A stretch of DNA of 64,000 nt from Mucilaginibacter cryoferens. GTDB lineage: Bacteria; Bacteroidota; Bacteroidia; Sphingobacteriales; Sphingobacteriaceae. The notes under the pieces were generated by a model. The model had not been told where the DNA came from and did no database searches. It worked only from the letters and a program-made list of their open reading frames with translations. Shown here piece by piece: positions 26,480 through 35,451 of this stretch; within the stretch, counting starts at the first letter, position 1; the number at the start of each line of letters is the position of its first letter. The DNA is taken from assembly GCF_014205845.1 (NCBI RefSeq), contig NZ_JACHCR010000017.1, positions 62,001 through 126,000 of the forward strand, in the 5' to 3' direction. The position numbers were made by a program, and so were the translations under genes.

Positions 26480-27834
26480 AAGAGAAGAACGAAAATAAAT
26501 TAGATCGATTATTTAAAGACGGTGTATCCGGCTCTAGAGATCATTTTGCTTTTCGTGAGGAGGATTGGGAATCAATGGAACAGTTGCTGGATAAGCAAGC
26601 CGGCAAAAAGGTAATACCGTTTCGTATAATTTATTTTGCCTCTGGCATAGCCGCGTTGTTGCTGCTGGCTATTGGCCTATATTTTTATAGTAACAACGAT
26701 AAAACAGATCCTGCAATTACAAACTTACACAGCAAAAATACAAAAACGCAACCTAAACCAGCTGTTGATCAAGCCGGTAACCCGGTTAAGGCTCCCGCTA
26801 ATCCAGCGTCGGTTCAGCCGGAAAGCTTTGGAAGCACTAACAGAGCACAACAGCAAAAGTCTGCTACCCAAAATGTACTGTCTTATAACAATGTAGCTCC
26901 TTTAGTTACCAATACTAAAAAAGATACCTTTTACCGTAAGGCTAATAGTCTGGCTGCAAATAATAGCTCTGCTAATTTGGCAAAGGTTGTTAAATCAACT
27001 GATGAAAAATTAGATGATAACGCAACCAATAATCTTGCAGCAACAGGTACTAAATTATCAAATAGTCATAATGTAATATCAGGTGTTGATACGTCTAATG
27101 GTAAAAATCAGTTAGCATCGTCAAATAACAAATCACAAAGTAATATTGCCTCAACCCAAACTCCGGATACTCCAGATCATTCAGCAGCCGAACAAAAGGC
27201 TAAAGTAGAAATGGCGGCCATAAAATCATCGGCTATAAAATACAGGCCACAGTTTTCTATAAGTGTATTGGCAGCTTCTGATGCAAATGCCGTTAATTCA
27301 TTTGGCCATAGCCAAACGGGTACTAATTATGGATTACAACTTTCGTTACGGGTAACTAAAAAATTCACCATCAGTACAGGAGCTTCTTATGCAATAAAAC
27401 CATACTCAACAGATATGGGCAGTTATACCTCATCATACAGCCCAACCGTGTCCCCTGTAAATATCCAGGCAAATTGTAAAGTGCTGGATATTCCTTTAAA
27501 TATAAGCTACCAACTATATTCAAAGGGAAGAAATGCCATATCCTTAGGTACCGGCCTGTCCTCCTATTTTATGTTGAAAGAGAATTACCAGTTTAACTAC
27601 TCGGCCCAAAGCGGTTTGGAGCCCTCTAACCTTGAGGTGCGAAATCAAAATACACACCTGTTTAGTGTAATTAATATTAACGCTAATTACCAACGGCGGG
27701 TAAATTCAAAATTTGGCCTGGTGGTGCAACCGTATATGAAATTACCAGTTACCGGTATTGGCAACGGCAAGGTAGATCTTAAATCAACCGGAGTTGCTGT
27801 GGGTGTAAACTGGACCGTTGGCTCACGCCGATAA
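26476..27834 (+). CDS. Putative dual-membrane-spanning anti-sigma factor (Dma-like)
   Basis: 452 residues in four parts. 1-49: cytoplasmic helical segment with FREEDWESMEQLLDKQ, typical of Bacteroidota anti-sigma N-termini. 50-71: one membrane helix (IIYFASGIAALLLLAIGLYF). About 75-250: low-complexity linker rich in Asn, Ser, Ala, Thr, Gln and Lys. About 255-452: amphipathic strands such as NYGLQLSLRVTKKFTISTGA and GLVVQPYMKLPVTGI that read as an outer-membrane beta-barrel of about eight strands. One chain would thus cross both membranes. The Dma family of Bacteroides thetaiotaomicron has this plan and holds an ECF sigma factor. The 4-nt overlap with the sigma gene supports the pairing. Confidence 0.72.
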   Translation: MKEKNENKLDRLFKDGVSGSRDHFAFREEDWESMEQLLDKQAGKKVIPFRIIYFASGIAALLLLAIGLYFYSNNDKTDPAITNLHSKNTKTQPKPAVDQAGNPVKAPANPASVQPESFGSTNRAQQQKSATQNVLSYNNVAPLVTNTKKDTFYRKANSLAANNSSANLAKVVKSTDEKLDDNATNNLAATGTKLSNSHNVISGVDTSNGKNQLASSNNKSQSNIASTQTPDTPDHSAAEQKAKVEMAAIKSSAIKYRPQFSISVLAASDANAVNSFGHSQTGTNYGLQLSLRVTKKFTISTGASYAIKPYSTDMGSYTSSYSPTVSPVNIQANCKVLDIPLNISYQLYSKGRNAISLGTGLSSYFMLKENYQFNYSAQSGLEPSNLEVRNQNTHLFSVININANYQRRVNSKFGLVVQPYMKLPVTGIGNGKVDLKSTGVAVGVNWTVGSRR

Positions 27835-27865
27835 AAATCAAAAGAAAAGATATCTCCTATTAGTT

Positions 27866-27900
27866 ATAACAAACGAGACCAATTTGGACTTGTTTGTTAT
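27866..27900. terminator. Bidirectional terminator
   Basis: ATAACAAAC / GTTTGTTAT (27866-27874, 27892-27900), a 9-bp stem with a further ACCAA/TTTGG pairing inside. It lies between the convergent anti-sigma-like and oxygenase genes. Confidence 0.7.
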
Positions 27901-27916
27901 TTGAAGCAACGAGTTA

Positions 27917-28510
27917 TTAATTGACCTTTAACCACCCGGTTATACTCATTCTTTGTTTTTGAGTGCACAAAACCTCGTGAACAAGTTCGTTACTTTTAAA
28001 AAATACGGCGCGGCCATTTTCGGGGTTTATATTTTGCTGATGATTAACATGATGTATACGTAACTCTCCGCCATCCGCCGCTTCCCAATCTGCATTGAGG
28101 TACATAATCATCGAATATTTGCGACTATCATTATTCTGAAACTGATCCAGGTGTTTTTTGTAGAATGTACCCTTTTCATATAAGGTGTAATGAAACTCGT
28201 AGCCAGTAATGCCAGTGTAGCAGGTTTTGTTGAGATAGCTTACAAAGCCATCCATCAGATCAAAAAAGTCATTTTCGCAAGGCGTGCCATGTTCTCTATC
28301 GAGCCAGTAGATGCTATCTCCCCGCACTAATTGATTATTCACCGCAGCATTTCCATTTCCGGTACCGGCAGAGAATAACTGCTTTTGCAGTAAGAGCGAA
28401 AGCAAATTTTGTTTAAGAGCCGCGGCCAGTTTATCGCTTAAAAAATGATCGGCTATGCCAACCTGGTCGTTAATAAAGCTATCAATGAGGCAATTGTAGG
28501 TTATTTCCAA
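27917..28510 (-). CDS. 2-oxoglutarate/Fe(II)-dependent oxygenase (prolyl-4-hydroxylase-like)
   Basis: 197-residue double-stranded beta-helix dioxygenase. The facial triad is visible: KKHLDQFQN gives His and Asp, and ELVHEVLCT gives the distal His. The 2-oxoglutarate-binding Arg is probably in QKQRMSITGWL. The YSMIMYLNADWEAADGGELRIH block is the usual P4Hc core. The target, likely a protein or amino acid, is unknown. It is monocistronic, 77 bp from the next gene on the same strand. Confidence 0.87.
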   Translation of the reverse strand: MEITYNCLIDSFINDQVGIADHFLSDKLAAALKQNLLSLLLQKQLFSAGTGNGNAAVNNQLVRGDSIYWLDREHGTPCENDFFDLMDGFVSYLNKTCYTGITGYEFHYTLYEKGTFYKKHLDQFQNNDSRKYSMIMYLNADWEAADGGELRIHHVNHQQNINPENGRAVFFKSNELVHEVLCTQKQRMSITGWLKVN

Positions 28511-28587
28511 TTAGGGGGATTTAACATGTTATCCGGCAGATGCAGGCATGTTGTTAAAGATACTCTTTTATAACCCTAATACCCCAT

Positions 28588-29250
28588 CTATTTTGCCAGC
28601 GCTATGATATCCTTGCCTTCAATCACTTTTTTATCATAAGGTTTATTTACTACAAGCATCATGGCCGCAGCCAGTTCCTGTAAAGTGCAAAAGCCACCGG
28701 GATAAAGGGCACGCCCTATAGGGAACAGCCAGTTTACATATTTATAAAAGCTATGAGCGTTTGATAACCCCTTTATTGGCTTGATAAAACCGGGCCTAAA
28801 AGCGTAAACCTGTTTAAAAGGGAGTTTCATCAGGTCGTTTTCTGTTTTGCCTTTTACCGCGGCCCAGCCATTACCTTTCTCATTACTATCGGTACCGGCA
28901 CCAGATATGTAACAGAAGGTCATGTCGGGATTTAGTACTACCAGGGTTTCGGCCATGTGCATGGTGAGTGTGTAAGTAAGCTTATAATACTCATCAGCCT
29001 TTTTACCTACAGATGTTACACCGAGGCAAAAGAAACAAGCTTTGTACCCGGCCAACTGATCTTTTATGGCCGAAAGATCAAAAAAATCACCGTGGATGAT
29101 CTCTTTTAATTTGGGATGCGAAACGCCGGATGGCTTCCGGTTAATTACCAAAACGTGTTCAACATCAGGGTTTTGCAAGCATTCGTGCATCAGCCCCTCA
29201 CCTACCATGCCGGTTGCGCCGGTAACAATTGCCTTAATTGCAGCTTTCAT
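28588..29250 (-). CDS. NAD(P)-binding atypical SDR
   Basis: 220 residues with a Rossmann fold: IVTGATGMVGEGLMHECL (8-25) is a TGxxGxxG dinucleotide loop. VINRKPSG, CFFCLGVTSVGK and YISGAGTDSNEKG follow the order seen in NmrA/Tat-interacting-protein-like oxidoreductases. The classical YxxxK is not evident (YYKLTY is near the expected site), so activity may be altered. The substrate is unknown. Confidence 0.82.
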   Translation of the reverse strand: MKAAIKAIVTGATGMVGEGLMHECLQNPDVEHVLVINRKPSGVSHPKLKEIIHGDFFDLSAIKDQLAGYKACFFCLGVTSVGKKADEYYKLTYTLTMHMAETLVVLNPDMTFCYISGAGTDSNEKGNGWAAVKGKTENDLMKLPFKQVYAFRPGFIKPIKGLSNAHSFYKYVNWLFPIGRALYPGGFCTLQELAAAMMLVVNKPYDKKVIEGKDIIALAK

Positions 29251-29420
29251 ACAGTAAATGTATTTATATAAAATGAAGTAATATACCAGGCTAACAGGTA
29301 TTGATTGAAATAAGTTTTGGTTTTACAAGCAACCCTTTGCGCAAAACAAACGATATAATTAATAGAGGCCTGCTACTTTGCATTAATAAAGCTACTTACA
29401 CCCAATAATTTTACGGCTAC

Positions 29421-30248
29421 ATGGTACCAATTTCTGTTGTTATTATCACCCAGAACGAAGCTGAAATACTTGCCAAAAGCATCCCCATGCTACAACAGAT
29501 CAGCAATGATATTATTGTAATTGATAATGGTAGTACCGATGAAACTATAAATATTGCCCAGGCTTTCGGGTGCCGGGTACATCAAAAAAGCTGGAGTGGC
29601 TATGGCGCCAATAAAAACAAAGGCATTCAACTGGCCCGTTATAACTGGATACTGAGCATCGACGGTGACGAGGTACCCGATGAAACCCTTTTACGATCTA
29701 TTGCCGCATTAAAACCAGACGACGAGCGAGCAGTTTATGACATCCAATTCAAAACATATTTTGGCAGTAAACTTATACGGTTTGGCAACTGGGGGCGCGA
29801 TCATCACATTCGCCTGTTTAGCCGTGTTCATGTAAAATGGAATGAAACACCAGTGCACGAAACCTTGTTATTGCCTAAAAATGCCGAAGTGAAAAAACTG
29901 GAGGGCTGCCTGCATCACTATTCGGTAAAAAACAAGCAGGAGCACCAGGCAAAAACAATTCATTACGCACAACTAAGCGCCATGAAATACCTTAAAATTG
30001 GCAGGAAAGCAAACTTTGTAAAGTTATACTTGGCGCCGGTATTTCATTTTGTAAAAATATACCTGTTTTTATTGGGCTTTTTAGATGGTAAAGAGGGTTT
30101 TATAATTGCCAGAATGGCTTTTATAAATACATGGTTAAAATATCATTATCTTAGTAAGGCCACAGAAACCCTGGGGCAAAAGTCAGTATACCAGCATGAT
30201 GTATCCGTTATGGCCTACAAGTTTAAAACTGAAGCACGTGTTGAATAA
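29421..30248 (+). CDS. Family 2 glycosyltransferase (LPS core WaaE/KdtX-like)
   Basis: 275-residue GT2 enzyme with a GT-A fold. VVIITQNEAEILAKSI, IVIDNGSTDETINIA and LSIDGDEVPDETL supply the donor and metal sites (Asp-x-Asp equivalent in DGDE). The C-terminus, with FHFVKIYLFLLGFLDGKEGF, is the membrane-associated amphipathic tail found in WaaE-type LPS core beta-1,4-glucosyltransferases. It opens the polysaccharide operon: the flippase gene starts 15 nt later. Confidence 0.9.
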   Translation: MVPISVVIITQNEAEILAKSIPMLQQISNDIIVIDNGSTDETINIAQAFGCRVHQKSWSGYGANKNKGIQLARYNWILSIDGDEVPDETLLRSIAALKPDDERAVYDIQFKTYFGSKLIRFGNWGRDHHIRLFSRVHVKWNETPVHETLLLPKNAEVKKLEGCLHHYSVKNKQEHQAKTIHYAQLSAMKYLKIGRKANFVKLYLAPVFHFVKIYLFLLGFLDGKEGFIIARMAFINTWLKYHYLSKATETLGQKSVYQHDVSVMAYKFKTEARVE

Positions 30249-30263
30249 ACTGCGGGTTTATTC

Positions 30264-31679
30264 ATGAAAAAGAAGCTGGCACATAACCTATCTGCAAACA
30301 CGCTACAGCTTGTTATTAACCAGTTGTTTGGGGTACTAATTTTCTATGTTCTTTCGGTAAATCTCGATAAAAACAGCTTTGGGCAAATCAACCTCGCTTT
30401 AGCTGTATTGCTTTCCATATTTAACATCCTTTCTTTTGGTATAGATCAGGTTATCATAAAAAAAGTAGCTCATGGTGATAATGCCCAAACCTTACTATCA
30501 CTTTATGCGTTTCATGTAATTTTTACCGGAGTATTGTTTTACAGCATCTTGTTACTTGGCAGGTTGTTTTTTGCTCACAACAGTGAAGTATACTGGCTGA
30601 TATTGTTAATCGGTGCCGGCAAGTTGATGATATTTTTCTCAACCCCATTAAAGCAGGTTACAAGCGGCATGGAGCGATTTAAGCTCCTCTCCTATATGTT
30701 GATAGCCTCAAATGTAGCAAGGGGTACAGCACTAGTTGTGCTTGCTTTTTTACACCAGGTAAGCATTTACAACATTGTTTGGATTTTTATTGTTGGCGAT
30801 GTACTGGAACTTACAATGTGCATTTTTCTTTTCAGGCGGTATATCAAAGTCCCCGTAATTCCACGGTTTCAAAAAGCGCCATATATCCGGTTGTTGCGCG
30901 AATCGCTGCCACAGGTTGGTGTAGTGCTCATCACTTCGGCGCTTGCCCGGTTCGATTGGCTGTTCATCGGCTTCATGGTATCGGCAGTAAAATTGGCCGA
31001 ATACAGTTTTGCCTATAAAATATTCGAGATCTCAACGCTTCCTTTACTGGCCGTTGCGCCGTTATTAATCCCAAGGTTTACCAAACTGTTTAAAACAAAT
31101 GCTCATGAAAAGGAAGATCTTAAATTACTCATCAGGGCCGAGATCATCGTTGCAGCCTTTACCGGCTTGCTGTTAAACCTATGCTGGAATCCCATAATTG
31201 ATATGGTTACACACGGCAAATACGGGGCGATTAATACTACTACCATATTTATACTATCACTTTGCCTTCCTCTGCTATACCTCAATAATTATTTGTGGAC
31301 TATTTTCTTTGTACAAAACAGGCTCAAAATGATCTTTCAATCCTTCTTGCTCACTTTCGGTATAAATGTGTTTGGCGACCTGGTACTGATACCTATTTAT
31401 AAAAATGAGGGGGCCGCTATTGCCTTTCTGTTGGCATGTGTGGCACAGACGGTTTTTTACTGCTCAAAAAATGAACTTATCGCACTTAAAGGGATTTTTT
31501 ATACGGCAGTTATCTGCATTTTATGCGCTTTACTAAGCGGTTTGCTGGCTAAAAGCCTATTTCAAAACCTATGGTTAGCAGGTGTGGTTTCGGTCGTTTT
31601 TTACTGCCTTTCTTTATTGCTCACCAGGCAAATCAGGCGGGATGATCGCCAGGGTTTAATCAGGATACTGAATTGGTGA
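30264..31679 (+). CDS. Polysaccharide flippase (Wzx/MATE-like)
   Basis: 471 residues, about 12-14 membrane helices, of the oligosaccharide flippase superfamily. The N-terminal block KKLAHNLSANTLQLVINQLFG, the mid-chain QVGVVLITSALARFDWLFIGFMVSA and LLAVAPLLIPRFTKLF are typical of the group. It moves lipid-linked glycan units across the inner membrane. The C-terminal part ends with a basic cytoplasmic tail (TRQIRRDDRQG). Downstream a 53-bp gap precedes the polymerase-like gene. Confidence 0.88.
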   Translation: MKKKLAHNLSANTLQLVINQLFGVLIFYVLSVNLDKNSFGQINLALAVLLSIFNILSFGIDQVIIKKVAHGDNAQTLLSLYAFHVIFTGVLFYSILLLGRLFFAHNSEVYWLILLIGAGKLMIFFSTPLKQVTSGMERFKLLSYMLIASNVARGTALVVLAFLHQVSIYNIVWIFIVGDVLELTMCIFLFRRYIKVPVIPRFQKAPYIRLLRESLPQVGVVLITSALARFDWLFIGFMVSAVKLAEYSFAYKIFEISTLPLLAVAPLLIPRFTKLFKTNAHEKEDLKLLIRAEIIVAAFTGLLLNLCWNPIIDMVTHGKYGAINTTTIFILSLCLPLLYLNNYLWTIFFVQNRLKMIFQSFLLTFGINVFGDLVLIPIYKNEGAAIAFLLACVAQTVFYCSKNELIALKGIFYTAVICILCALLSGLLAKSLFQNLWLAGVVSVVFYCLSLLLTRQIRRDDRQGLIRILNW

Positions 31680-31732
31680 AATAAACCCATTTCACACCTC
31701 ACACAGGCAACCAATCCAATTTTTAGGTCGTA

Positions 31733-33418
31733 TTGACTTTAAAGAAACACCGGATGATGTTGGTTAGCAGCGCAATTTTTTACATTAATAAGTTAAAGAA
31801 AAAGATAGATTGGAAACTTCTTGTCTTCCTGCTTTTATTTTTAAATGTAAAGTTGGAAATTAAGTTCCCGGTTATTATTTTGTTTACGTTACTGCAATTC
31901 AACTTTAAATTCGGCTTTAGCCTTAAAAACTCACGGCTGCCACTTTTTTACCTATTGATGATGGCTATAGCAATTATCAACTGGTTTATTGGCAAAAGCT
32001 ATACCGATCTCAATTATACGGTTGTGCTTTTAACCGGTATTGGTTTTTGGATACTCTGTATCCTGGCGGTTCATCAGGTTAAACTCGCGGTTGAGCAAAA
32101 TCAACCTGCTGTTATTCACCAAACTATTCTTGTTTTTTTTATTATAAATGCCTTATTTTCTTTAGGTAACCTGGCTGTTATATTTTTAGATAGCCATGCC
32201 ATCAACCCCTATACTTACCAGGGCCAGCTTCAAAAATATTTTATCAGTACCGGCGACTATGTAAAAGGGGTTACATTTGATACCTCAACTACCAATGCCG
32301 TTTTGAGCGCATTTGGCGTAATTTATTTTCTGACCAGGAAAAACGCCCCTATGCTTTTGGTTTGTATGGCGACAATGCTACTTACCGGCAGCAATTTTAT
32401 CAATATTGTTATCCTGCTTATATTCCTTCTGCTTTTTGTGTTCCGGACAGATCGCTTCCAAAAAAGCCTCGTCGTGGTTTGTCTTGTTTTTCTTGGTGTT
32501 TTTATGGCCAAAATATCGCCTCAAAACAATAAATACACCACAGATACTATCAAGATTTTATTGCATAAGGACCCATCGGCACCGAAGCCCTCGGTATGGG
32601 ACTATACTCCCATCAGATTAAAGCCCGATAGTATCTTAACCCCCGACGAGCTGAAGCAAAAAGCGGCTACAATATTTATAGACGATGCTTATGCCGCTGC
32701 TCATCCCCCAAAAAGATCGATTATTGCCAAACCGGTAGATACTGTTTATGTAAAAGAAGGCGGCCGGATAGCCATAAAAGGTGCCAATATAAATTCGCCT
32801 GCCTATCAAAGCAGTACACAAACACCTCGCGGGGAAATACAGCTTGCCCGGTTTATAGATACACATAAAAAATACCTGCCAATTTCTGGTAAAGAGATAC
32901 TTACGCCAAGGGTGGATACCCCCGGTAAAGTGATAGGATTTTTACAAACAACTAGATTTTTGCGCACCCACTTAAACAGGGCAATTGCCGGCATTGGTGT
33001 CGGTAATTTTTCATCGAAACTGGCATTCCGAGCTACGGGGCTGGGTTTTGCGGGAGGCTACCCGCATCAATTTATTTACATCAGTCATGATTTTATGGTG
33101 AACCACCTCGATCTGTACCTCAACTATTTCAGCAAAAGGGCGGGCTATCATTCGTTAACCAACAGCCCATTTTCTGTGTACGATCAGTTATTGGCCGAGT
33201 ATGGGCTTATCGGCTTGCTGGCATTTGTAATTTACTATCTCGGTTTTTTTGCAAAGCAGTACAAAACATTAACCTATGGCCTGCCCGTTTTGCTTTTAAT
33301 GCTGGCCGCTTTTTTTATCGAATACTGGTTTGAGCAGCTTTCTGTAATGGTGTTTTTTGAACTGTTGCTGCTGCTTAATATAAAAGAAAACCAACCTCTT
33401 AAAACCGTTAAGCAATGA
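31733..33418 (+). CDS. O-antigen polymerase-like membrane protein
   Basis: 561 residues, about ten membrane helices and a large extracytoplasmic region of roughly 160 residues at 265-425, rich in Pro, Lys and Asp. The segment AGIGVGNFSSKLAFR followed by YDQLLAEYGLIGLLAFVIYY matches the conserved core of O-antigen ligase/polymerase (Wzy_C-type) proteins. Wzy polymerase is the likely role because a second ligase-like protein follows in the operon, but the two could be swapped. The stop overlaps the next start by 4 nt. Confidence 0.75.
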   Translation: MTLKKHRMMLVSSAIFYINKLKKKIDWKLLVFLLLFLNVKLEIKFPVIILFTLLQFNFKFGFSLKNSRLPLFYLLMMAIAIINWFIGKSYTDLNYTVVLLTGIGFWILCILAVHQVKLAVEQNQPAVIHQTILVFFIINALFSLGNLAVIFLDSHAINPYTYQGQLQKYFISTGDYVKGVTFDTSTTNAVLSAFGVIYFLTRKNAPMLLVCMATMLLTGSNFINIVILLIFLLLFVFRTDRFQKSLVVVCLVFLGVFMAKISPQNNKYTTDTIKILLHKDPSAPKPSVWDYTPIRLKPDSILTPDELKQKAATIFIDDAYAAAHPPKRSIIAKPVDTVYVKEGGRIAIKGANINSPAYQSSTQTPRGEIQLARFIDTHKKYLPISGKEILTPRVDTPGKVIGFLQTTRFLRTHLNRAIAGIGVGNFSSKLAFRATGLGFAGGYPHQFIYISHDFMVNHLDLYLNYFSKRAGYHSLTNSPFSVYDQLLAEYGLIGLLAFVIYYLGFFAKQYKTLTYGLPVLLLMLAAFFIEYWFEQLSVMVFFELLLLLNIKENQPLKTVKQ

Positions 33419-34383
33419 GGTTTGATATTCCCAAAATAACGGTTTTAATGCCTGCCTATAACGCAGGTAAATATATTGGCGATGCTATCGAATCGGTATT
33501 GGAACAAACGTTTACAGATTTTGAATTGCTGATAGTAAATGACGGCTCAACAGACGATACTGTTGAGGTGATTTGTTCATTTGATGATCCGCGTATTGTA
33601 CTCATATACCACAATAACCAAGGCATTGCCCATGCACTTAATAATGGGCTGAAATATGCGCGTGCGCCATTTATAGCCCGTTTTGATGCCGATGATATCT
33701 GCTATCCCGAACGGCTGCAACAGCAATACGATTTTATGACGGCCAATCCCGAATACAGTGTTGTAGGCTCGGCGGCAGATTATATTGATATGGATGGGCG
33801 CTTTTTATTTACCCACAAACCGCCAGCCTTTAATAACGACGAAATTCAACAACTTAAATACTCCGTTTGCCCGTTTATACACTCCTCCGTTTTTTATAAA
33901 AAGGACATGGTTATCAGTAAAGGTGGATATAACGGGCATGCCTATACTTTTGAAGACCATTTTTTATGGGTCAACATCCTTAAAGATCAGAAGGCATGTA
34001 ACCTTGCGCAGCCATTGATTAAAGTAAGGCTCAACCCCGAATCGGTCACCATTGACGAAAAGTGGCGCCCTCGTAAATTCAGGGATATTAAATATACTTC
34101 GCTTAAAAACCGTACCATAACTAAACAAGAAGGTAGTTTACTGGCAGAGATTGGCGAAAAACAATATTCTGCCAAAGTTAAGCAAGGCTCATATTATGCT
34201 CTTTGTGGCAAAAAATTGCTGCTCAATAACTTTCAGCCAGCTAAGGCCCGCCTAAGTGTAGCACGGGCTATTCGTATCTCACCGCTAAGGTTGGATAATT
34301 ACCTGTTATACACCGTTAGTTATTTACCAGAGCGGATGATAACCTGGCTGCACAAATTGATTTCGGGAGGGGCCACTGTATGA
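33415..34383 (+). CDS. Family 2 glycosyltransferase
   Basis: 322-residue GT2: ITVLMPAYNAGKYIGDAIESV, LLIVNDGSTDDTVEV, FIARFDADDICYPERL with the metal-binding DxD equivalent, and VVGSAADYIDMDG. The C-terminal 80 residues are more variable. It overlaps the previous gene by ATGA and the following one by 4 nt, so it is translated within a coupled series. Sugar donor unknown. Confidence 0.9.
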   Translation: MRFDIPKITVLMPAYNAGKYIGDAIESVLEQTFTDFELLIVNDGSTDDTVEVICSFDDPRIVLIYHNNQGIAHALNNGLKYARAPFIARFDADDICYPERLQQQYDFMTANPEYSVVGSAADYIDMDGRFLFTHKPPAFNNDEIQQLKYSVCPFIHSSVFYKKDMVISKGGYNGHAYTFEDHFLWVNILKDQKACNLAQPLIKVRLNPESVTIDEKWRPRKFRDIKYTSLKNRTITKQEGSLLAEIGEKQYSAKVKQGSYYALCGKKLLLNNFQPAKARLSVARAIRISPLRLDNYLLYTVSYLPERMITWLHKLISGGATV

Positions 34384-35450
34384 AAGTAGCATTCATTACC
34401 CGGTCAACATTGTACACCGTACCTGGCGGCGATACGGTACAGGCTGTGCAAACAGCCCGGCACCTTACATTTATGGGTATTACCGCCGAAATAAAACTGG
34501 CAAACGAAACCATCAATTATAATAGTTATGATCTGCTGCATTTTTTTAACCTTAGTCGCCCTGCCGATATCTTGTATCACAGCTATCAAACTAAAACGCC
34601 CTACGTTATCTCTACCATTTTATGTAATTACAGCGAGTACGATAAGCATCATCGTAAAGGTTTAGGCAGGTTGTTCAGGTTTTTACCGGCCGACGGTGTG
34701 GAATATGTTAAAACCATTGCGCGTTACCTGCTTGGCAGGGATAGTATGGCCAGCATGGCTTATACCTGGAAAGGGCAGCGCAAAAGCATAATAGATATTT
34801 TGAGCCGTGCGGCCATGATTTTGCCTAATTCGCAATCAGAGTATCGCCGGGTGTTAAATAATTATCCCGGAGAAGTGAAGCACATGGTGGTGCCTAATGG
34901 TACCGATCAGCACTTATTTAAATACAATGTATCAGTGATTAAGGATGATAAACTGGTGATTTGTGCTGCGCGGATAGAGGGGATAAAAAACCAGCTAAAC
35001 CTGATAAAAGCATTAAATAACACGCCATACCGCCTGTTGCTTATTGGTACACATGCCCCTAACCAGGCTGCCTATTACCAGGAATGCCGTGATACCGCCG
35101 CCGGCAATATCATTTTTGTTGAGCAGATGCCTCAATACGAGCTGGTAAAATACTATTCGCGGGCAAAGGTGCATGTATTGCCCAGTTGGTTTGAAACCAC
35201 GGGCCTTAGCTCTATAGAAGCCGCGCTGATGGGCTGCAATCTGGTGATAAGCGATAAGGGCGATGTAAGGGAATATTTTGGTGATGATGCCTTTTACTGT
35301 AGTCCGGCATCGCCACAAAGCATATTTGCGGCTATAGAAAAAGCAAGTCTGGCCCCGGTTAACGAACATTTACGACATAAGATACTTCAAAAATATACCT
35401 GGAAACAGGCGGCTACACAAACGTTAAAGGCATATCAATCTGTATTATAA
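34380..35450 (+). CDS. Family 4 glycosyltransferase
   Basis: 356 residues with a GT-B fold. FITRSTLYTVPGGDTVQAVQ at the start binds the acceptor side; LPNSQSEYRRVLNNYP and VVPNGTDQHLF mark the inter-domain region; VCAARIEGIKNQLNLIKAL and PSWFETTGLSSIEAALMGCNLVIS carry the donor-binding E-x7-E-type motif of GT4. Overlaps the previous gene by 4 nt. Confidence 0.9.
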   Translation: MKVAFITRSTLYTVPGGDTVQAVQTARHLTFMGITAEIKLANETINYNSYDLLHFFNLSRPADILYHSYQTKTPYVISTILCNYSEYDKHHRKGLGRLFRFLPADGVEYVKTIARYLLGRDSMASMAYTWKGQRKSIIDILSRAAMILPNSQSEYRRVLNNYPGEVKHMVVPNGTDQHLFKYNVSVIKDDKLVICAARIEGIKNQLNLIKALNNTPYRLLLIGTHAPNQAAYYQECRDTAAGNIIFVEQMPQYELVKYYSRAKVHVLPSWFETTGLSSIEAALMGCNLVISDKGDVREYFGDDAFYCSPASPQSIFAAIEKASLAPVNEHLRHKILQKYTWKQAATQTLKAYQSVL

Positions 35451-35451
35451 C

